From NCBI GenBank assembly GCA_004794785.1, contig SJOL01006434.1:261543-325542 (forward strand): a stretch of DNA of 64,000 nt. The letters are read 5' to 3'. Numbering within the stretch: the stretch's first letter is position 1; each line of letters begins with the position of its first letter. Made by a program: the position numbers and the translations under genes. Positions 58,561-64,000 of the stretch are shown one piece after another. A model generated the notes under the pieces. The model was given only the letters and a program-made list of their open reading frames with translations, ran no database searches and was not told the origin of the DNA. This DNA is from Opisthorchis felineus (Eukaryota; Platyhelminthes; Trematoda; Opisthorchiida; Opisthorchiidae).

Positions 58561-60567
58561 GAAGGCATAGTAAAAGAAGAGCATATTTTAACTTATAGCT
58601 CCGTTTACAACCCGAAATATACTAGTTACTTTTTTTGGTGATAATCAGGCCAGGAACTGATCAAACGGTTCATAAAATGTTTTTGAAATGAGGCCGGCGC
58701 TAAATTCGGCAATTAAAAATTATCCATTTTCGTGAACTCTTGGAAACTAAGAGTGCGTAATCATATGTGTCCCGTCAACATGATGGAAAACACTTTCCGT
58801 TTTTACTCTTTTCTTGTTCAAGAATCTAATAGATCAATAAGGAATATGTTACTGTAGACAGGGTTTTAAACTGGTGCGCACATGTATCCATTTACCTGAA
58901 TGTCACTACACTTGACTGCTTCAATTACCGTCTTCCAGTTGATCGGGTTTCATCCTGAGGGATTTTCACTAACTGAAAGGAGTAAGCATTTTCAACAGAG
59001 GTCTGGGTTTGGGAAATTGTCGGCTGTATCAATCATGATGAATTGACTAGTTAAACAGGTATATTGATGCATCGTAAAAACCTTTGCCCTGGACGGCATT
59101 ATAACGTATCTAGAGTTCTTCCCTACGAGCATCGAAAAGGAAGGAATACACAAATTTACTTAATGGTACTAGGGGGAAGCAAAGTCACAATAAATTTGAT
59201 CAGTAATTACGACGCAAGCCAACTTTTTAACCCGCAGGAATGTAATTTTATCCTGGGAGTTTTTCACATTAAAGTTTGATTTTTTCGTTCCTTTACTCAC
59301 TTGAACTTTGTCTCATTGCTATAATTTTATACTCAATACGTTTTTAGTTTCCACCCTCTAAACTTTGAGAAAAGTTTGCAAAAATGAAAAACCGATTACA
59401 CTGTTTCAAATGGATCCAACAGAGAAAAGTCCACGAAAAGAGAACAATCTTCTAAAAACAGCCGCTAAGCTAAGCAATATGGTGCAACTTTCCAATGTTT
59501 TGAGCATGTTCCCGGGAATCTGACAATGTTAACTCCTGAGTTAAACAACATTTAGATTAACTATTCTTCTGAGCATACATGGATGAAGGTGTTAGTGAAA
59601 CGCCTTGGCAAGTGAAGCCAAGGTCTTAACGCAGTCTCGGAATTATTGTTCAATGTTTTTAACGGATATAACAAATGTATGTCCTATGGAGATTGGGTAC
59701 CATTCAGTAAACTGAAGCCCCTCTGCATATTCATATCCACTGTGCTCAGCGTATCAGCTGACATGATTCCCTCCTTTAATTGGTTGTAAGTTTTGGGAAT
59801 GAATTCACCTGGCGTGGCACATTACGTGACTATCTTTTGGTCTGTAACCGGTTTAACTGGTTAGTGCAGATCAAGGCAACAAAAAATTGGACATGGATTC
59901 TGTTTTTCCTTTGGTTCATCAGATTTGTGCATACTTGGGGATGTCGGGTGTTGGAGCCTCGAAATGTGACAGTAGCAGCAAGTAGTTTCTTACCTGTCCA
60001 GCAGCACTCTGGACGAATATAAACGATAACTGCTGTTCAACAAAGCGCAGTCACACTCAAACAAAGTTTTTTGACGGTTCAAAGGCCCAACAACCGTTGA
60101 TCATGCTAATCGACTAAATAGCGGTAAGGATCTTTTGGTCAGTAGGACACTTAGGAGATTCCGAAACGTTCTGGAATCATCGGGTATGGTTGCAAGATTG
60201 GTTGATATTTTTATTTTAATGGCGATTTCGTAGCTTTTTCAGGGATACAAAAGTTACAAAAGTTAACTAATTGCGTATAATTAAGCGACGCCTAAATGCT
60301 GCATTGATACTAACATTTTCGGGAATATCGCTACTAATAGGGTTCACTGTTAGACTTCATGGAAATAGTAGACAGGATTGTACAATTGACATTTAGTAGA
60401 AACAAATCTAAAGAATCCGCATCCAGTTTGTAACTCTTGCAGTAGAATAGTCTGAAAAAGTTTTACGCAACAACTGAACACAACCAGTCCAAATGCTACT
60501 TTGGTATTTTAATTTACATGAAACAGCCATTTCACGTACAAACCAAGTAATTTGGAAATGTTACCAG
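58561..60567. other. No supported gene
   Basis: A polar frame at 59064-59279 is protein-like but lacks splice support. A 7-bp hairpin (CCTTGGC/GCCAAGG) is near 59605. Confidence 0.45.
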
Positions 60568-60639
60568 TGTCTGTCGGGAACCATAACCATGTGCGGGTGG
60601 ATGAAACCCTTCAATTATAATGAGGCATACCGAGCACCC
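60568..60639 (+). CDS. Candidate 72-nt exon
   Basis: The acceptor GGAAATGTTACCAG and a GTAAAG donor enclose 24 codons (CLSGTITMCGWMKPFNYN, continuing EAYRAP), phase 0 both ends. Joining to the acceptor at 60998 at phase 0 gives a short tail ending in a stop at about 61052, but a different frame there is more convincing. Confidence 0.22.
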
Positions 60640-60998
60640 GTAAAGTTTGCTAAAGACGTTTGGATTGCGATTTTAAAGTTTAGTGTGTGAGGGCACAAGC
60701 CGTCTCAATTGTCAAGAGTCAAGCACTTCCTTAGTATTGTAATAAGAGGCTGTCCAAAAACCATCTGTTTACTAAAAACGAGATTTGTTTTTAAATGTCG
60801 TACAGAAAAACGTTATTTTACGCGAGGTGAGATTAAGCCTAATTGAGAAGCATGTTACCTTATTCTAACTAAATAAATACCTCCCAGCTACAGTCATAAA
60901 CTTCATATGCTTCACGCCAGACAAACCTGAATCGAAATGGTATGGGACCTTTCCTTTGTGATTGAGTTCCATATAACCAAACTACATTTTCCATGCAG

Positions 60999-61149
60999 AC
61001 TGTCAATTGGAACTCTTTTCATAGAAATCCGTTTCAGCAAACCCTTTCCTGAATTACCTGCAATAAATTGTTACATGATGTATTGCCCAAAACAGAGAGA
61101 TCTTTGTGTAGCTGGATACTGCCTGAACCTAAGTTGTTTTAATAAGTAA
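60999..61149 (+). CDS. Candidate terminal exon, Cys-rich
   Basis: The acceptor CTACATTTTCCATGCAG precedes a phase-2 frame of about 50 codons to TAA with CYMMYCPKQRDLCVAGYC near the end. Five Cys in 21 residues suggests disulfides or metal binding. It does not match the phase of 60568-60639. Confidence 0.28.
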
Positions 61150-63034
61150 AAGTACTTTCTAGCGCATTGTACTGCTTGTTAACACTGTACACTGTTAAAA
61201 CGGATCCAAAGATTTGGAGCATAATATATGGCCTTTGCAAATACAAGGCTGCCACAGGTTTCTCTTTGATAAGAAAACTTCAAAAATGGTTTCAACTGCT
61301 GTCTAGGTTTTTACAAACAGTCTTCTACTAACCTAAAAAGAGGTTTGGTTACAAAAAAAGGAATTCTCTTTATGTAACGTTATTCATTACAAACAAACTT
61401 GGAATAATCAACGTCAAATCACATTAAAACGCGCAATTCAAGCGATTTGCGGAATGAACTTTTAATAACTGTAAACTTACACAACTCCATCTGTATTATT
61501 ATTATTTTTCGAGTAAGGGCGGCGCAAGGAGTTGGCCTTACGTCAAGTGCATACAAATGTGCTAATTAAGCAAACCCTGATGTGGATACCTTGAAGTTTA
61601 CTCGTCAATATGATCTCACGTCTAAAGTGAGTTACCCTTGAGTACCAGCTTAATTTGCAAATCCCTCTGCGAATTTATATTTATTGTACAACATGGAATA
61701 AAATGGACGGACTTTTGATGATCAGACCGCTTGGTGTAGGCTTGGTGTTCTCATCAAATATTACCCTGGAAACTTGAACTCTTTTAAGCAATCTTATTTA
61801 TGGAATAGATTAGTGACGACATTTTATGGAGCTTGTGGAGTGGAAATCACAGACTATTTTTCGATTATGCCGTCTCTGGAGAGATCGTTTATTCAATTTC
61901 TGCGAATTGCGTGCTGACACTGCTGATTTTCCTTAAAGTGTGTGTGGTCAGCTATTTATCGCAGATGTTTAAGGCTCTCTGTGAAATTTAACTTCCCTTA
62001 CTCTGCAGAAACTTCAATCTATCGAGATAAATACCTAATAATTAATTGAACTTGCTTTATTTTGTTTCGAATTTCATTTTGCCACTGAGTTCTTCTATAA
62101 CATAATTGCGCAAAGCTTTTTATTGTAAACCCACACCTACTAGGGAGAGTCAAAGACGCATTAAGCAAGTCTGGTACGATGATAGAACCCAATAATCCCG
62201 TTGTTAGGTTGGCATTACACTATTCAGCCATGCAAAACTGATGAATATTGTGATATGGTTGCAAACGGAAAGATTATAAGTTTTCCACCAAAATTTGCCC
62301 TTGAAAAGGAAGTAAAAATCTGTCGGAAACCTAGGCCTTTCGTTTTCAGGTAGATAGTGCCAACGGTACGCTTCTCACGAAACAGATTTGCAGACGTATT
62401 ACTCGTAATTGTAGCCAAATTTCATTAATCTATTCCTACTGATATGTTTGTTCCTAAACCACTTATCAAAAAATGATTGAGTCCCTGCGCTTGCTCCCGC
62501 AAAAAGCGGAAAAAATGAAGGTTGAAACGGCTTGCTTTTTTATCCTGACTAATGACATTTTTGAGGCAGAATAGGTCGAGCACCATCAGTTGGGGCTTGT
62601 CATAGTTCTTGATCCAAACATACCAACAGTGCTGTAAACTGTTTGCCTGCAAACCACCGACTTCTCCCGTTTAGAAACAAATTATATAGGGTTAATCCCT
62701 GAGTTATCGCTAGCCTTATTTCCTAATTGAATATCATGCCAAAAGTAAGCGGAGCTATGCACCCACCAGAGGTCGCATGAAACCCCACGTTTCAATGACT
62801 TTCAAATTATTGCTTTGCCCAAAGACGGCCCCATGTCCTTCATTACAATATTCTAGATAGCTGTTTTTCCTAACCCGTTAATAGTTATGGGTATTCTGAC
62901 ACATTTTTGGTCTTTTTGAGGCCAATCATTTGCGTACATGTTAACATCAGGTTATTCTGCAAACGAATTTGTTGTATTTTTTTAGCGAAGTTGCTGCAAA
63001 CTTGTTGTTTTCATTTACAAACCGAAACTAACAG
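61150..63034. other. No supported gene
   Basis: A short TTA repeat at 61494-61506 next to GC-richer sequence could be a minus-strand retroelement tail. A minus frame from 62646, after a GGTTTGCAG acceptor, has no donor. Confidence 0.45.
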
Positions 63035-63151
63035 TGAAGCCATTTCTGCTAACCACAATTCATGTCGAAAGTTTCAATTTATATCGACCACCACTCTACC
63101 ACTTGCTACTATGGAAGGTTTTACTGAACACACTCCTCGAGAATATAGAGG
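63035..63151 (+). CDS. Candidate exon near right edge
   Basis: A pyrimidine-rich stretch then AAACTAACAG leads into EAISANHNSCRKFQFIST, continuing to EGFTEHTPREYR, with a GTAATC donor. The frame also stops one codon after the donor, so it could be terminal. Weak donor, no family. Confidence 0.22.
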
Positions 63152-64000
63152 GTAATCCGTGAAATCCTCTGTGGCTCTCCTGTCGATAAATGACTTTTTG
63201 GTTGGAAGGTGGTGAATTTCACCCGAGGACTTGAAAAGTATTACTCCGACAAACTAGCACACTAAAGTAAAAATTACAACCCGGCATGACAGGTTTATAG
63301 GCATTCGGATCGTGCCGTATCGTTGAAATAGATTCCAAGAACATGCTTTACCTTCCCCGGTTTCGGAATCTTTGAACCTGTGTTGACAGCGTTTTGGACA
63401 TATGTTTACCCTTCCAGTTTCCCGTTTACAGATGTGGACACCATTGTGCACTCATTGAGTATATTTAACCTAATGATTACATCTGAGTTAAACTCAAAAG
63501 CGAATGTTGCCCAGTTCAACATGAGCCGACGAAAGATAAGCCATATCTTGTGTGCATTATGTGTAAAACCCCTATACGCTACGTCCAAATGCACACTGTC
63601 TTGTCTACCTGCGCGAACGATCTGAAATTTGTATCGTCTACCACCTGGGTGAAAGCAGAGAATATTAGTATGTCGTCCATGGTACTAATTTGTTCACTCC
63701 ACCAAATGAAATGATACTCAAACTAAGTACTTTCACGCTAAATTGCTTTTATCACACAAATGTAATGGCTTTGTCCCTTCTGCGCCTGTTTTGTAGATCT
63801 GATTACTGATGACGATACACCTCTGTCTCTGAAACCTTGGGGCAGTATATTCATTTAAATATGATCCACAATAAAGGGAAGCCTTTTGGAATGCACAGCA
63901 TTCACCTATTTTACCGCAGTTTTTAGCCTGTTCATTCTTCAGTGCGCTTTACGACCGCGCCCTATGCTTACATTAAGACTGAATTTGTAAATTCGGTGTG

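Noticed and set aside
1..64000. CRISPR arrays, operons, prophage or bacterial insertion sequences
   Set aside because: No regularly spaced repeats, ribosome-binding sites or transposase frames; the sequence character is eukaryotic.

Overview
This 64 kb window looks like eukaryotic, non-vertebrate DNA that is poor in genes. There are no operons, no ribosome-binding sites and no long intact genes. The sequence is AT-rich by eye. The only clear structural signals are short dispersed repeats and exon-sized open stretches flanked by GT/AG splice signals. The tRNA-headed SINE-like repeats, short tandem-repeat retroelement tails, scattered small exons and one 34-base assembly gap suggest a repeat-rich flatworm (trematode or cestode) draft genome. 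That assignment is an inference; I recognised no protein that would prove it.

Best supported are repeats. A tRNA-derived family (called SINE-A here) has a copy cut by the left window edge (1-133, minus) and a complete copy at 9108-9296 with an 11-bp target-site duplication. A second retroelement at 14098-14503 ends in a GAT-repeat tail and has a perfect 12-bp target-site duplication. A second tRNA-headed family (SINE-B) has five copies or fragments near 23.5, 37.4, 37.6, 39.3 and 46.2 kb. The 23.5 kb copy keeps a good B box and a paired acceptor stem. Two SINE-B copies near 37.4-37.7 kb lie head to head.

Coding content is uncertain. No exon encodes a domain I can name with confidence, so no gene symbols are given. 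The best candidates have both splice sites and consistent reading phase. They are: a cysteine-rich two-exon 3' end at 21920-22570 (+); two very small exons at 35562-35404 (-) joined by a 67-nt intron; a Cys-x2-Cys pair split over two exons at 56717-56355 (-); an exon with a Cys/His cluster at 25830-26315 (+); a phase 1-1 exon at 27290-27129 (-); and a tentative three-exon chain at 57063-58248 (+). Several other single exons and short ATG exons are listed at low confidence. Four of the models (near 22, 35, 56 and 58 kb) have an AATAAA about 300-360 nt past the stop.

Layout: 0-9 kb, SINE-A edge copy, a 44-bp alternating purine/pyrimidine tract, a (TAA)6-tailed fragment and a few possible short exons; 9-15 kb, the two TSD-bounded elements and an AT microsatellite around the gap; 15-23 kb, candidate exons at 18.5 and 21.9-22.8 kb; 23-34 kb, SINE-B and candidate exons at 25.8, 27.2, 30 and 33 kb; 34-47 kb, the small-exon model at 35.5 kb, four SINE-B pieces and small exons at 44-45 kb; 47-64 kb, sparse except for 51.6-54.1 and 56-58.3 kb. 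I see no evidence that these pieces form one system. The simplest reading is several genes with long introns, or mostly intergenic DNA.
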